Shown here: one piece after another, positions 9,192 through 18,904 of the stretch
How positions within the stretch are numbered: position 1 is the first letter of the stretch
Layout of the letters: the number at the start of each line of letters is the position of its first letter
Assembly: GCF_002216065.1 (NCBI RefSeq)
Contig: NZ_CP022282.1
Location: 2,480,001-2,544,000 of the forward strand
DNA length: 64,000 nt
Origin: Chryseobacterium sp. T16E-39
GTDB taxonomy: Bacteria > Bacteroidota > Bacteroidia > Flavobacteriales > Weeksellaceae
Direction: 5' to 3'
Position numbers and translations under genes: made by a program
Notes under the pieces: model-generated
What the model saw: the letters and a program-made list of their open reading frames with translations, nothing else
Told to the model about the DNA's origin: nothing
Databases searched by the model: none

Positions 9192-9329
9192 ATGAAAAAT
9201 GCAAACTTATTAGGCAGAGAAGCTCAAAAATCCATTCAGGGAGGAGCTGCTGCCGGAATCGTTTGTTGCGAACGTGACAACAACGGAAAATGTACATTAT
9301 GGATCGGTCCCGGACAACATTGTCCTTAG
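9192..9329 (+). CDS. Bacteriocin-like / RiPP-type precursor peptide with double-glycine leader
   Basis: A 45-residue ORF starting ATG at 9192 and ending TAG at 9329. The leader NLLGREAQKSIQGG (residues 5-18) matches the double-glycine leaders of Chryseobacterium bacteriocin-like proteins (a short amphipathic leader ending in K-x-I-x-GG). The 27-residue core has four cysteines (C25, C26, C34, C44), two glycines and a GPGQHCP tail. Cleavage after G18 by a C39-type peptidase transporter is predicted from the leader; no such transporter or modification enzyme is in the window. A rho-independent terminator lies 25 bases after the stop, so it is a monocistronic unit. Function (bacteriocin, signal or other) is unknown. 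Confidence 0.75.
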   Translation: MKNANLLGREAQKSIQGGAAAGIVCCERDNNGKCTLWIGPGQHCP

Positions 9330-9354
9330 TAAAACGAACCATACAATTAAAAAC

Positions 9355-9382
9355 GAGCCGGAATTTTCCGGCTCTGTTTTTT
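9355..9382 (+). terminator. Terminator of the bacteriocin-like peptide gene
   Basis: GAGCCGGAA and TTCCGGCTC form a strong perfect-arm hairpin followed by TGTTTTTTAT. It isolates the peptide gene from groES. Confidence 0.85.
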
Positions 9383-9520
9383 ATAGGTCTGCCAAAATTT
9401 CACACGAAAAACAAAACTCTGCCATTTTTAACCTTCATCCTTCAAGTATCAACCCTGAACTTTCATTTGGCACACATTTAGAGAATTTGAAAGCAGAAAT
9501 AATTAAAAAACAGATATATT

Positions 9521-9799
9521 ATGTCAGTAAACTTTAAACCATTAGCAGATAGAGTTTTGATCGAACCAATCGCTGCAGAAACTAAAACAGCTTCAGGTAT
9601 TATCATCCCGGACACTGCAAAAGAAAAACCACAAGAAGGTACAGTAGTAGCAGTAGGTCCTGGTAAAAAAGATGAGCCTACCACTGTTAAAGCAGGTGAC
9701 AAAGTTCTTTATGGAAAATATTCAGGTTCTGAATTAAAATTAGACGGAAAGGATTACTTAATTGTAAAGGAAGGAGATTTACTGGGAATCATCGGTTAA
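9521..9799 (+). CDS. groES: Co-chaperonin GroES
   Basis: A 92-residue protein, the usual GroES length. It opens with [14 protein letters not shown], the conserved N-terminus, includes the mobile-loop region [19 protein letters not shown], and ends with the typical [15 protein letters not shown]. It forms the heptameric lid of the GroEL folding chamber. groEL follows after 93 bases on the same strand, the standard operon. No CIRCE inverted repeat was found upstream, in line with absence of HrcA control in many Bacteroidota. Confidence 0.98.
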   Translation: MSVNFKPLADRVLIEPIAAETKTASGIIIPDTAKEKPQEGTVVAVGPGKKDEPTTVKAGDKVLYGKYSGSELKLDGKDYLIVKEGDLLGIIG

Positions 9800-9886
9800 T
9801 TTGTAAAAAGTAAAATGTATTCATGTAAAATGACTTCATGAATATACATTCATTAATACATTGTACAAAGTACATTAATACAATAA

Positions 9887-11518
<1,632 letters not shown>

Positions 11519-11548
11519 TAGCGTGTCGCTGAGACAATTTAATATACT

Positions 11549-11580
11549 AACCGCTCTGTTTTTGCAGGGCGGTTTTTTTG
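11549..11580 (+). terminator. Terminator of groESL
   Basis: ACCGCTCTG and CAGGGCGGT pair with one G-U pair around TTTTTG, followed by seven T. The bases just before it are identical to those before the terminator at 21667. Confidence 0.85.
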
Positions 11581-11742
11581 TTTAAATTATGATTTTCCGG
11601 GAAGAAAAATAGTATATTTAGGTTTTAATTTAACTATTAGTAAATAAGTACTCAAACCAAACAACATTATTGCAACTGCATATATTGTATATTGGCGCGA
11701 CACCCAAATTTGCTTGTTAGCCACAATTTATAAAAAACAATC

Positions 11743-13425
11743 ATGAGTGAAATTCACGTTAATCACATCAAATCACATATCGAAACTCTTTATAATAATA
11801 TTATTGATTTATCAGATCTTAATGCTAATGATCCTCAAATAAGTAATTTTTTTCTTACCAGATCTCTTGCAGCTTATGCCATTCAACATCATGCTCAAGT
11901 TTCAGAAAATATTGCAGCAGATTCGATTACTGACGGATCAAATGACAATGGTATTGATGCAATATACTATGACTTACAAACAAAAACTTTGTATATTGTT
12001 CAGTCAAAATGGATCCATAATGGAAAAGGCGAACCAGAAAATGGAGATATAAAAAAATTTATTAGTGGAATACATGATTTATTCGATTTCAATTTCGAAA
12101 GATTTAATAATAAAATAAAAAGGAAAGAAGTTATAATAAGAAATGCTATTTGCGATCCCAAAACTAAATACCAAATTATTTTAACATATACTGGAATTAA
12201 TGATTTAGCTGAACCATCAAGAAGAGATTTTACTGATTTATTAGATAATTTCAATGATGCAAGTGAGATTGTATTTCTATCAATTTTTAATCAAAAAAGA
12301 ATTCATTCAACATTAATTAGTTCTTCTGAAATTGATGAACCAATTGATGAACAAATTCAATTAAACAGTTTTGGGAAAATAAATGTGCCATATAACGGTT
12401 ACTATGGTCATGTCAATGGAATTGAAATTTATGGATGGTGGGATAAATACAGAAAAAGACTTTTTAGCAAAAATATTAGAGGAGTATTAGGCGAAACTGA
12501 TGTTAATAAAGAAATAAATTTAACGCTTGAAAATACCCCTGAATTATTTTGGTTTTATAATAATGGTATAACAATTATTGCTGATTCAATTGAAAAAAAT
12601 ATGGTCGGTGGAGCATCAACAGAGTTTGGACAGTTTACTTGCAGTAATATTAGCATTGTTAACGGTGCACAAACCGTTAGTACAATTGGAAAATTCGGAG
12701 AGGAGGATCACTCAAAACTCGAAAAAGTTTTCGTTCCGACCAGAATTATTCAACTTAACAATGCAGATTCAGATTTCGGTCAAAGAATTACAAAGGCAAA
12801 TAATACCCAAAATAGAGTAAACAATCGAGATTTTGTTACATTTGACATAGAACAGACAAGATTAAGAGAAGAATTATTGATTGATGGTATTGATTATCGA
12901 ATCAGCAGAGGAGAATTCGAAATCGATGATCAAATTTCTTTTGATTTAGTAGAGAGTACAACTGCTTTATCATGTGCTTTAAATGATGTCTCAATTGTAG
13001 TTCAACTAAAAAGGGAAATTGGTAAATTATGGGATGATCTTGAAAATGCTCCGTATAAAAAATTATTTAACCCAAGAGTGAGCGGACGTTACGTATATAA
13101 TTGTGTCAGGACACAGCGCCTAATTGATAATTCTATTAAAACTTTAGAAGATTCATCGGAAAATCCTAGAGATCAAAGTATTCTTATTCATGGAAATCGT
13201 TTTATTTCAATGCTTGTATTTAATACAATAAATAAAAAATCTTATTCTACAGTCAAATTTAATTTTGACACACCAAATTTGGTAAGAAAAATGGATGAAA
13301 AAGTAAATATTGAATTTAATAAACTAAAATCTATCATTGATTCAGAATATGAAAAATCAATTATTTTGACACTTTTTAAAAACGGCAGCAAATGTAAGGA
13401 TATTTATGAAAAATTTTTAAGATAG
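11743..13425 (+). CDS. AIPR-family (abortive infection phage resistance) protein with nuclease-like N-terminus
   Basis: A 560-residue protein with the AIPR hallmark SIVNGAQTVSTIG (NGAQTV at 307-312). The N-terminal 100 residues carry a PD-(D/E)xK-like site: GIDAIYYD with D72 and IVQSKW with Q87 and K89, a Q-x-K variant seen in Mrr-like and some defence nucleases. AIPR proteins were named from lactococcal abortive-infection plasmids and give phage resistance, presumably by nucleolytic damage; the target is not established. The gene is AT-rich relative to groEL, stands alone between groEL and a REP-like element, and has no methylase or sensor partner nearby. A single-gene defence role is inference from family and context. 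Confidence 0.82.
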   Translation: MSEIHVNHIKSHIETLYNNIIDLSDLNANDPQISNFFLTRSLAAYAIQHHAQVSENIAADSITDGSNDNGIDAIYYDLQTKTLYIVQSKWIHNGKGEPENGDIKKFISGIHDLFDFNFERFNNKIKRKEVIIRNAICDPKTKYQIILTYTGINDLAEPSRRDFTDLLDNFNDASEIVFLSIFNQKRIHSTLISSSEIDEPIDEQIQLNSFGKINVPYNGYYGHVNGIEIYGWWDKYRKRLFSKNIRGVLGETDVNKEINLTLENTPELFWFYNNGITIIADSIEKNMVGGASTEFGQFTCSNISIVNGAQTVSTIGKFGEEDHSKLEKVFVPTRIIQLNNADSDFGQRITKANNTQNRVNNRDFVTFDIEQTRLREELLIDGIDYRISRGEFEIDDQISFDLVESTTALSCALNDVSIVVQLKREIGKLWDDLENAPYKKLFNPRVSGRYVYNCVRTQRLIDNSIKTLEDSSENPRDQSILIHGNRFISMLVFNTINKKSYSTVKFNFDTPNLVRKMDEKVNIEFNKLKSIIDSEYEKSIILTLFKNGSKCKDIYEKFLR

Positions 13426-13913
13426 AAAACTATGGTAACATTATATTGGCAAAATGTGGAGCTAAGTATTTAACTTTTTAGTCGTTTATGCTTTTCATAA
13501 TTTTCCGTTACCTGATTAGACAATAAGGCTAATCCCGCTGCGCAAAGTCTCCTGACTTTGCGTAATATTTTTCATAAAACAGGCTCCGAAGTCAGGAGAC
13601 TTCGGAGAGCTAGGCGGAAGCAGAGGTTTTTATTTGTATTATTTTTTTAATTATATTTGAGTAAACTGAGTAAAACCAAGAAACATCGTCAATTAATTCT
13701 TATGTACTTCTAGAAATTTTTTAAAAGATTTGCGGTTGATTTCCATAGTTATACTTTGGTTATAAAACTTTAAATCAAAAATAAAATACTTTTGCTAACA
13801 TAATTATGAAGCATCCGCACGATTATAGCGTGTAGTTTTGGCTTTTAGATTATAACTGTTAGAATGTTTAATTTATAATACTATAACCATACGAAAGGAT
13901 TCGTGCGATAACA
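13426..13913. other. 488-base intergenic region with REP-like hairpin pair
   Basis: No convincing coding sequence is present. The region holds the two inverted hairpins described separately (13541-13607) and otherwise AT-rich sequence. A short loosely inverted motif with core CGCACGA / TCGTGCG occurs at about 13817 and 13901, just before the next gene; its meaning is unclear. Confidence 0.6.
13541..13607. repeat. Pair of inverted REP-like hairpins with complementary loops
   Basis: Hairpin 1 (13541-13562) is CGCAAAGTC, loop TCCT, GACTTTGCG. Hairpin 2 (13584-13607) is CTCCGAAGTC, loop AGGA, GACTTCGGAG. Each stem is perfect, the two are near-copies in opposite orientation, and the loops are complementary. 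A CCGC-type motif precedes the first and GGCGG follows the second. This layout resembles bacterial REP doublets (BIME) mobilised by RAYT transposases; no RAYT gene is in the window. Confidence 0.7.
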
Positions 13914-14657
13914 GTGAACAACCCAAGAAAAATAAATTTTAAAATATTTAATTTAATATTATCACTTCTTATTCTTTACAGTTGCAATTTTGGAAAAACA
14001 GAATGGAGCATCGATCAATTGTACAGACAAAAGATTGATGGAACTTCTAAAGTCATCTATTATTTTAGTGCATGGGGAGGTCGTGATTCAAATCCTAGAG
14101 GTTTTATCATCTTAGATTCAACAAAACAATTTCAGGTAGAAATAGAAAATATCCTACCAATCTATCAATTATCACAAATTCCAAATAAAACAAACATTGA
14201 AGGGATAACTCATGATTGTTATGGGACTTGCGGAGAACTATATTACAATAGTAAACCAGTTTTCAGGCCGATGAAGGTTGATATCTCATCGGAAAATGGT
14301 TTCAAATTAAAAACCCGAATATATCAATATAAAGGGTATTCAGAACATAATAGAGGATTAGAAAGATATGTTTTTGAAAAATTTAAAGAGACAAAAGATA
14401 GCCTAATTTTTTATAATTTAGACGATGTTGAAAGTATGAATGGAATACATCTCGACACATTAAAAGTAAAGAAAGGTAGTGTATATCTTTTATTCAATAA
14501 AAAGAATAACATCAAGAAAATAAATGTTGACAACGTAACTTTAAATTTTAAGACAAATTCTATTGAAGAAATAAGACATATAGCTTTGACTCCTAAGAAC
14601 GAAATTAAAAATAAGGAATTGTCTGAAAGAGGAATATTTAGAGAATTGTTAAAATAA
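13914..14657 (+). CDS. Putative lipoprotein of unknown function
   Basis: A 247-residue protein with a GTG start. The N-terminus is basic, then hydrophobic (FNLILSLLILYSC), with a lipobox-like LYSC and cysteine near residue 24, so a lipoprotein is predicted. The mature part is hydrophilic with mixed strands and a short cysteine pair in HDCYGTCGELYY. No family was recognised. Very AT-rich. The next lipoprotein gene starts 3 bases after its stop, so the two form an operon. Confidence 0.65.
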   Translation: MNNPRKINFKIFNLILSLLILYSCNFGKTEWSIDQLYRQKIDGTSKVIYYFSAWGGRDSNPRGFIILDSTKQFQVEIENILPIYQLSQIPNKTNIEGITHDCYGTCGELYYNSKPVFRPMKVDISSENGFKLKTRIYQYKGYSEHNRGLERYVFEKFKETKDSLIFYNLDDVESMNGIHLDTLKVKKGSVYLLFNKKNNIKKINVDNVTLNFKTNSIEEIRHIALTPKNEIKNKELSERGIFRELLK

Positions 14658-14660
14658 AAG

Positions 14661-15236
14661 ATGAGAACATATTGGATCCTAATTTCATTTATTTTTATAG
14701 TAAGTTGTTCTAAAAATAAAACATTAGAAAAAACAGAATTGAATAAAATAGTTAATTCTGTTTTAAAATATACATCCACCCGTAATTCGTCAATTAATAA
14801 TACGTATTTAATTAATCCTGCACTCCAAAAATTAAATATCTATATTCCTAGTCAAAAAGAAATTTCAGGAGAAGAACCTGGGCCTCCACCATTTTTTAGT
14901 AGAAGTATAATTGAGTTACTGGATTTAAAACATAGTCAATTTGGCGAAAGAAAATCAGACTCATTGAATATACTGAAGCAAAATCAATATATTTTCGATT
15001 CTTTAAAAGTTGATTATAAAATAAACACAAACCTCAAGTTAGCTAATAAGAAAGAGATTGATCGTCGTATAGAATCATATCAATTCTCAAATCCCGTATA
15101 TTACAACGATAAATTTGTTTACATAGAATTAATTTATCGAAAATCTGTTTTTGGGATTGGCTTTGGATATCTGTTGGAAAAACAAAAAGATGGAAATTGG
15201 GTGGTAAAAAAAATTGTAGACACTTTTATAACCTAA
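14661..15236 (+). CDS. Putative lipoprotein of unknown function
   Basis: A 191-residue protein with a clear lipoprotein signal (MRTYWILISFIFIVSC, cysteine at 16). The mature region includes a proline-rich GEEPGPPPFFS stretch and a C-terminal segment of alternating beta character (YIELIYRKS, GYLLEKQKDGNWVVKK) resembling membrane-anchored proteins with a NTF2-like or lipocalin-like end. No family was recognised. It follows the previous lipoprotein gene by 3 bases. Confidence 0.7.
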   Translation: MRTYWILISFIFIVSCSKNKTLEKTELNKIVNSVLKYTSTRNSSINNTYLINPALQKLNIYIPSQKEISGEEPGPPPFFSRSIIELLDLKHSQFGERKSDSLNILKQNQYIFDSLKVDYKINTNLKLANKKEIDRRIESYQFSNPVYYNDKFVYIELIYRKSVFGIGFGYLLEKQKDGNWVVKKIVDTFIT

Positions 15237-15331
15237 AATCTACATTTATTATGAAGTATTTGAAATTCTCAATTGCTACTTTTTTCTGATTTTTAAAATA
15301 GTTGTACAAACCTTAAAAATTTATCTTACCA

Positions 15332-16012
15332 ATGAAAATAAGTCTACAAATATTATTATTTCTTATTTATAATTCGCTGTATTCGCAAAATGCTACGCCA
15401 AAGCTCATTGAAAACATAAAGGATAAAGCAGCATTTTACAAATCAAATGTAAAAAATTCATGGGAGAGAGAGCCTATTTATATGGGAGCATTTCAAAAAG
15501 AAATCATTAATAAATTTGAAGATAATAGACTTCTAGCACTTGAAAGTCATTATGAAAATCCGTGTAATAAAGCTTATATAAAAAGGGAGAAAAATTCCTT
15601 TAAAAATGCATTTGAAGGTAAGGTTAATATTTTTGTTGATACCACCCAAAAAATAAAATTTTTCAAAGTTGTTTATCATAAAAACAGATCAAACACCTTT
15701 GACTACTTTTATGCAAACCCTGTAATTTTGACTAATAATGATTCACAAGATGTTCAAATTGGATACGGATTTTACATTCCTCTGATAATGCAAGCACAAA
15801 ATGAAAAAGGTGAATGGAAAGATATTGAAGATTATTATGCTGCTGATTGTGGCACTTGTTTAAATATGATGTATTTCAAGCCCAACGAAATCACAGTAAC
15901 AACTTCGGTAATTTATGATGGCAATTATGAAACTAAATTACGACTAAGACTTGGGGAAAATAATTTTTCAAATGTATTTACTGGAAAAATAAACAGATTA
16001 CAAATGGAATAA
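15332..16012 (+). CDS. Secreted protein of unknown function
   Basis: A 226-residue protein with a signal peptide (MKISLQILLFLIYNSLYSQ). The mature part contains three cysteines, one in NPCNKAY and two in DCGTCLNMMY, and beta-rich segments such as YGFYIPLIMQAQNEKGEWKDIEDY. No domain was recognised. It sits in the AT-rich run of orphan exported proteins. Expected location is the periplasm or cell surface. Confidence 0.65.
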   Translation: MKISLQILLFLIYNSLYSQNATPKLIENIKDKAAFYKSNVKNSWEREPIYMGAFQKEIINKFEDNRLLALESHYENPCNKAYIKREKNSFKNAFEGKVNIFVDTTQKIKFFKVVYHKNRSNTFDYFYANPVILTNNDSQDVQIGYGFYIPLIMQAQNEKGEWKDIEDYYAADCGTCLNMMYFKPNEITVTTSVIYDGNYETKLRLRLGENNFSNVFTGKINRLQME

Positions 16013-16077
16013 TATCTCCGTTATTCAAAGTTTCTAATTTGGTTTCAACAAAAAACACATAAAACAATTAATCAAAA

Positions 16078-16938
16078 ATGAGAAAACTCACCATCTTTTT
16101 AATTTTCATTTTCACCACTTCTTTATTATTTTCTCAAAATCAAAGATTTACTTATGAATATTCTTTTAAAATGGATTCTTTACACAGAGAAAACGTTGAA
16201 AAAGAAATCATGAACCTTGACATTACAAAAGAGGGTTCCAATTTCTACAGTGCATTGCTTATCACGAGAGATTCTCTTTTTAAAGCAGAAATTGAAAAAG
16301 GAAAAGCTTCAAAATCTATGGTTTTTGATATGAGAAAAATTAAGCAATCAAAAGTTAATTTTCGGATTTCTAAAGATTATCCCAATTTAGAAACCATTTA
16401 CCATACGTCTCTCAATGCCAGCAATGTCGCATTAAAGGAACAAAACAAACTCAGCTGGACTATTTCTCCTGAAACGAAAAGCATTGAAGGTTTTAAAGTT
16501 CAAAAAGCAACCACCACTTTTGGTGGAAGAAACTGGATTGCCTGGTTTACGAATGACATTCAAATACAAGACGGGCCTTATAAATTCTGTGGCCTTCCCG
16601 GCTTAATTTTAAATATTGGAGACGAAAAAGGGGATCATATTTTCAACCTGGTTGGAAGTAAAAAACTGAATTACGATCCTTTATTGATGGATTCAAATAG
16701 GACAGAAATTTTTCTTACCAATGAAAAATTTAATAAGCTATGGAATGAATATAAAAAAGACCCAGCAAAGAATATAAAAATCATTCACAGTTCTTCAGAA
16801 ATGTCGGAAACACTATTTTTCGATTCAAATAATGGTAGTCCTTTAACAAAACAAGATTTAATTAAAGGAAAAGAACAGCGGGCGCAAGAAGCTTTTAAAA
16901 GGAATAATAATTTTATTGAAAGAGAATTGTATAAATAA
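16078..16938 (+). CDS. GLPGLI family protein
   Basis: A 286-residue secreted protein with signal peptide (residues 1-20, ending LLFSQ). The family-defining GLPGLI motif is present at residues 172-177 (FCGLPGLILNIGDEKG). Upstream is the usual WTISPETKSIEGFKVQKATTxFGGR pattern of the family, a beta-rich fold that reports on modified cell-surface or porin-like components. GLPGLI proteins are abundant in Bacteroidota and often accompany TonB-dependent receptors, but no such gene is adjacent here. Biochemical function is not established. Confidence 0.9.
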   Translation: MRKLTIFLIFIFTTSLLFSQNQRFTYEYSFKMDSLHRENVEKEIMNLDITKEGSNFYSALLITRDSLFKAEIEKGKASKSMVFDMRKIKQSKVNFRISKDYPNLETIYHTSLNASNVALKEQNKLSWTISPETKSIEGFKVQKATTTFGGRNWIAWFTNDIQIQDGPYKFCGLPGLILNIGDEKGDHIFNLVGSKKLNYDPLLMDSNRTEIFLTNEKFNKLWNEYKKDPAKNIKIIHSSSEMSETLFFDSNNGSPLTKQDLIKGKEQRAQEAFKRNNNFIERELYK

Positions 16939-17008
16939 AAGCCTCTGTACACGACTCTCTCAATATTGATCAGCCATACTTAAATATATTTACGTTTACA
17001 CTAGACTT

Positions 17009-17770
17009 ATGAAGTTCAAATTTTTATTTCTGTTGATACTCATATCTACAAAATTTTTTGCAACCGGACAGCAATCTAATTTTATCACAATACAAGGGAA
17101 AAAGTATGAACTACTGAATGATCCTTTAGAAGGATATTTTGAGAAACATCCAGATGACCATCCAATTTATGGAGAAAAGTTTGTAAGAAAAAATGAAAAT
17201 GGAGATGAAACATTTTTAATGACTACCTCAAACCATCGTGGGTATATTGCTTATTTTGAAATAATAGATAATGAATTATTTCTGGTTGATCTTACAATAA
17301 CAGACCCTGACAGTGATTCAGAAAAACAAATTTCAATGTTCAACAAAATTTTCCCTAATAAAAAAACTAAATTGAACTATTCAGGAATTCTTACTGTACC
17401 GAATGGAGATTTTATTGATTCTGATAATTTTGGTTTTTCAAGCTACTATTCAAGTTATCTAATTCTTACTTTACGTAATGATATTTTAACCAAAAACAAA
17501 GAATTACAAAACGAGGAGTACATAAAGTTTAAAATAAGACAGTTCAAAGAATTTCAAAAAACTAAAGAATATAGAATTGCATATGAAAACTATATAAAAG
17601 ACACTAGAGAAAATGAAGAATGGGATCTATCAGATGAAAACACAAAAGAATTGTCAAAAGAAGAAATTAAACAGATAAAGAAACAATATTCGAAAAAGCC
17701 AACAAAAGATGAGATTGACAATTTTTTATTTATGATGTCGAATTTGGAAAAAATATATGTTGATTATTAA
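17009..17770 (+). CDS. Secreted protein of unknown function
   Basis: A 253-residue protein with signal peptide (MKFKFLFLLILISTKFFATG). The first half is beta-rich (ITIQGKKYELLNDPLEGYF, GYIAYFEIIDNELFLVDLTI). The second half is highly charged and helical, with Lys/Glu-rich stretches (NTKELSKEEIKQIKKQYSKK). No known family recognised. The pattern of a small beta domain reporting a ligand followed by a charged tail resembles immunity or bacteriocin-related orphan proteins only loosely; no function is assigned. Confidence 0.6.
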   Translation: MKFKFLFLLILISTKFFATGQQSNFITIQGKKYELLNDPLEGYFEKHPDDHPIYGEKFVRKNENGDETFLMTTSNHRGYIAYFEIIDNELFLVDLTITDPDSDSEKQISMFNKIFPNKKTKLNYSGILTVPNGDFIDSDNFGFSSYYSSYLILTLRNDILTKNKELQNEEYIKFKIRQFKEFQKTKEYRIAYENYIKDTRENEEWDLSDENTKELSKEEIKQIKKQYSKKPTKDEIDNFLFMMSNLEKIYVDY

Positions 17771-17783
17771 TTAACTTCATAGC

Positions 17784-18713
17784 ATGAAAACAAAATTATT
17801 ACTCCTTTCATTTTTGGGTTCATTAGTAGCTCATGCACAAACACTTCAATTCGAAAATTTGAGGAATATGTCCGTCGGCAGAGGTGCCATAGCCAGTGTA
17901 ATCGTAAATGATAATATTTATGTAAGCAATGGCTATCAGGAAAAAGCAAGTGATGCAAAGTATATTGAGAAATACAATATTACTGATAACAAATGGAGTG
18001 TTCTCAATTCGACTCTTCTTCCCAAAAGATTTGCTAATTCGGAGACTTACGATAATAAAATTTATATTTTTAATGGTTGGGGAAACAGCCATCTTGAAAT
18101 TTTAGACCTTGCGACCAATACCGTAAAAAAGGGAGCTACCAATCGTTCCTACACAGGAAATTCAGGTTCTGCAATCTATAATGGCAAAATATATGTGTTT
18201 GGTGGCAGCGGGCTCAAAGGGGCTGCAAAGACTGTATTTTCCAATAAATTCCAGTATTATGATATTGCTTCAAACACCTGGAACTCATTACCCAATATGC
18301 CCACAGCCAAAGAAACAAAAGGAAAAATTGTTAATGATAAATTGTATGTAATTGGTGGTTTTAATGGAACCCCATCACGTCTGATCAATATTTATGACCT
18401 CAAGACTAATCTTTGGGTCGATCAATATACGATGCCTGTTGGTATATCCGGACACTCATTAGCAGTATCCGGGGATAAAATTTTTATTGTAGGGGGGTAT
18501 AATTTTCAAAATTTTATTGCCTATTTTGATACTACAACCAACAAATTCCATCAGCTATCTTCCAATATGATTCCCAGAAGACACGCTGCAGCGGAAGTAT
18601 ATAACAATAAATTATATATCATCGGTGGAAGTACAACATCTCTAACCAGCTCAGCAATTAAAAGCATACAAGTAGCAGATATTAGTGAAGATGTACTCTC
18701 TGGAAATAAATGA
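17784..18713 (+). CDS. Secreted Kelch-repeat protein
   Basis: A 309-residue protein with signal peptide (MKTKLLLLSFLGSLVAHA). Five to six Kelch motifs follow, visible as repeated IYVxGG/W signals: GNSGSAIYNGKIYVFGGSG, KGKIVNDKLYVIGGFNG, GHSLAVSGDKIFIVGGY and AAAEVYNNKLYIIGGS. Together they would form a single beta-propeller. Kelch propellers bind proteins or sugars; no catalytic residue can be assigned. It begins 13 bases after the previous gene and may be co-transcribed. Confidence 0.88.
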   Translation: MKTKLLLLSFLGSLVAHAQTLQFENLRNMSVGRGAIASVIVNDNIYVSNGYQEKASDAKYIEKYNITDNKWSVLNSTLLPKRFANSETYDNKIYIFNGWGNSHLEILDLATNTVKKGATNRSYTGNSGSAIYNGKIYVFGGSGLKGAAKTVFSNKFQYYDIASNTWNSLPNMPTAKETKGKIVNDKLYVIGGFNGTPSRLINIYDLKTNLWVDQYTMPVGISGHSLAVSGDKIFIVGGYNFQNFIAYFDTTTNKFHQLSSNMIPRRHAAAEVYNNKLYIIGGSTTSLTSSAIKSIQVADISEDVLSGNK

Positions 18714-18750
18714 AAACATCCCAATGTCTGATTCCATTGAAATGGACTGA

Positions 18751-18867
18751 TACTCTTTTTGGAAAAAGGAGTTTGATAAAGGAGAGGCTGGGATATTCAA
18801 AGTTCCGGTTTCTGAAATTGTGGAATTAATGGAAGATCAAATTGTTTCAGGAAATTATACAGAATAG
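18751..18867 (+). pseudogene. Possible C-terminal remnant of a lost gene
   Basis: An open stretch of 38 codons ends in a normal-looking C-terminus (GIFKVPVSEIVELMEDQI then SGNYTE and stop) but has a stop directly upstream and no start codon before the acidic end. It looks like a decayed 3' end of a gene. The parent family was not identified. It lies between the Kelch gene and the DUF2461 gene. Confidence 0.35.
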
Positions 18868-18904
18868 AGCGCAAACAATACAAAACAAACATTCTTACAC
18901 CCAT

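Noticed and set aside
9400..9520. CIRCE-type inverted repeat before groES
   Set aside because: Searched for TTAGCACTC-N9-GAGTGCTAA and found nothing similar.
9274..9537. 87-codon open frame across the peptide terminator into groES
   Set aside because: It crosses a strong terminator and overlaps both the double-glycine peptide gene and groES in other frames; composition is not protein-like.
11640..11742. Integron-like attC site upstream of the AIPR gene (TTGTTAGCC motif)
   Set aside because: Core GTTRRRY and RYYYAAC pair do not both match, and no integrase is in the window.
15251..15289. MKYLKFSIATFF mini-ORF between two exported-protein genes
   Set aside because: It looks like a signal-peptide start but stops after 12 codons; too short to support a gene and possibly a remnant.
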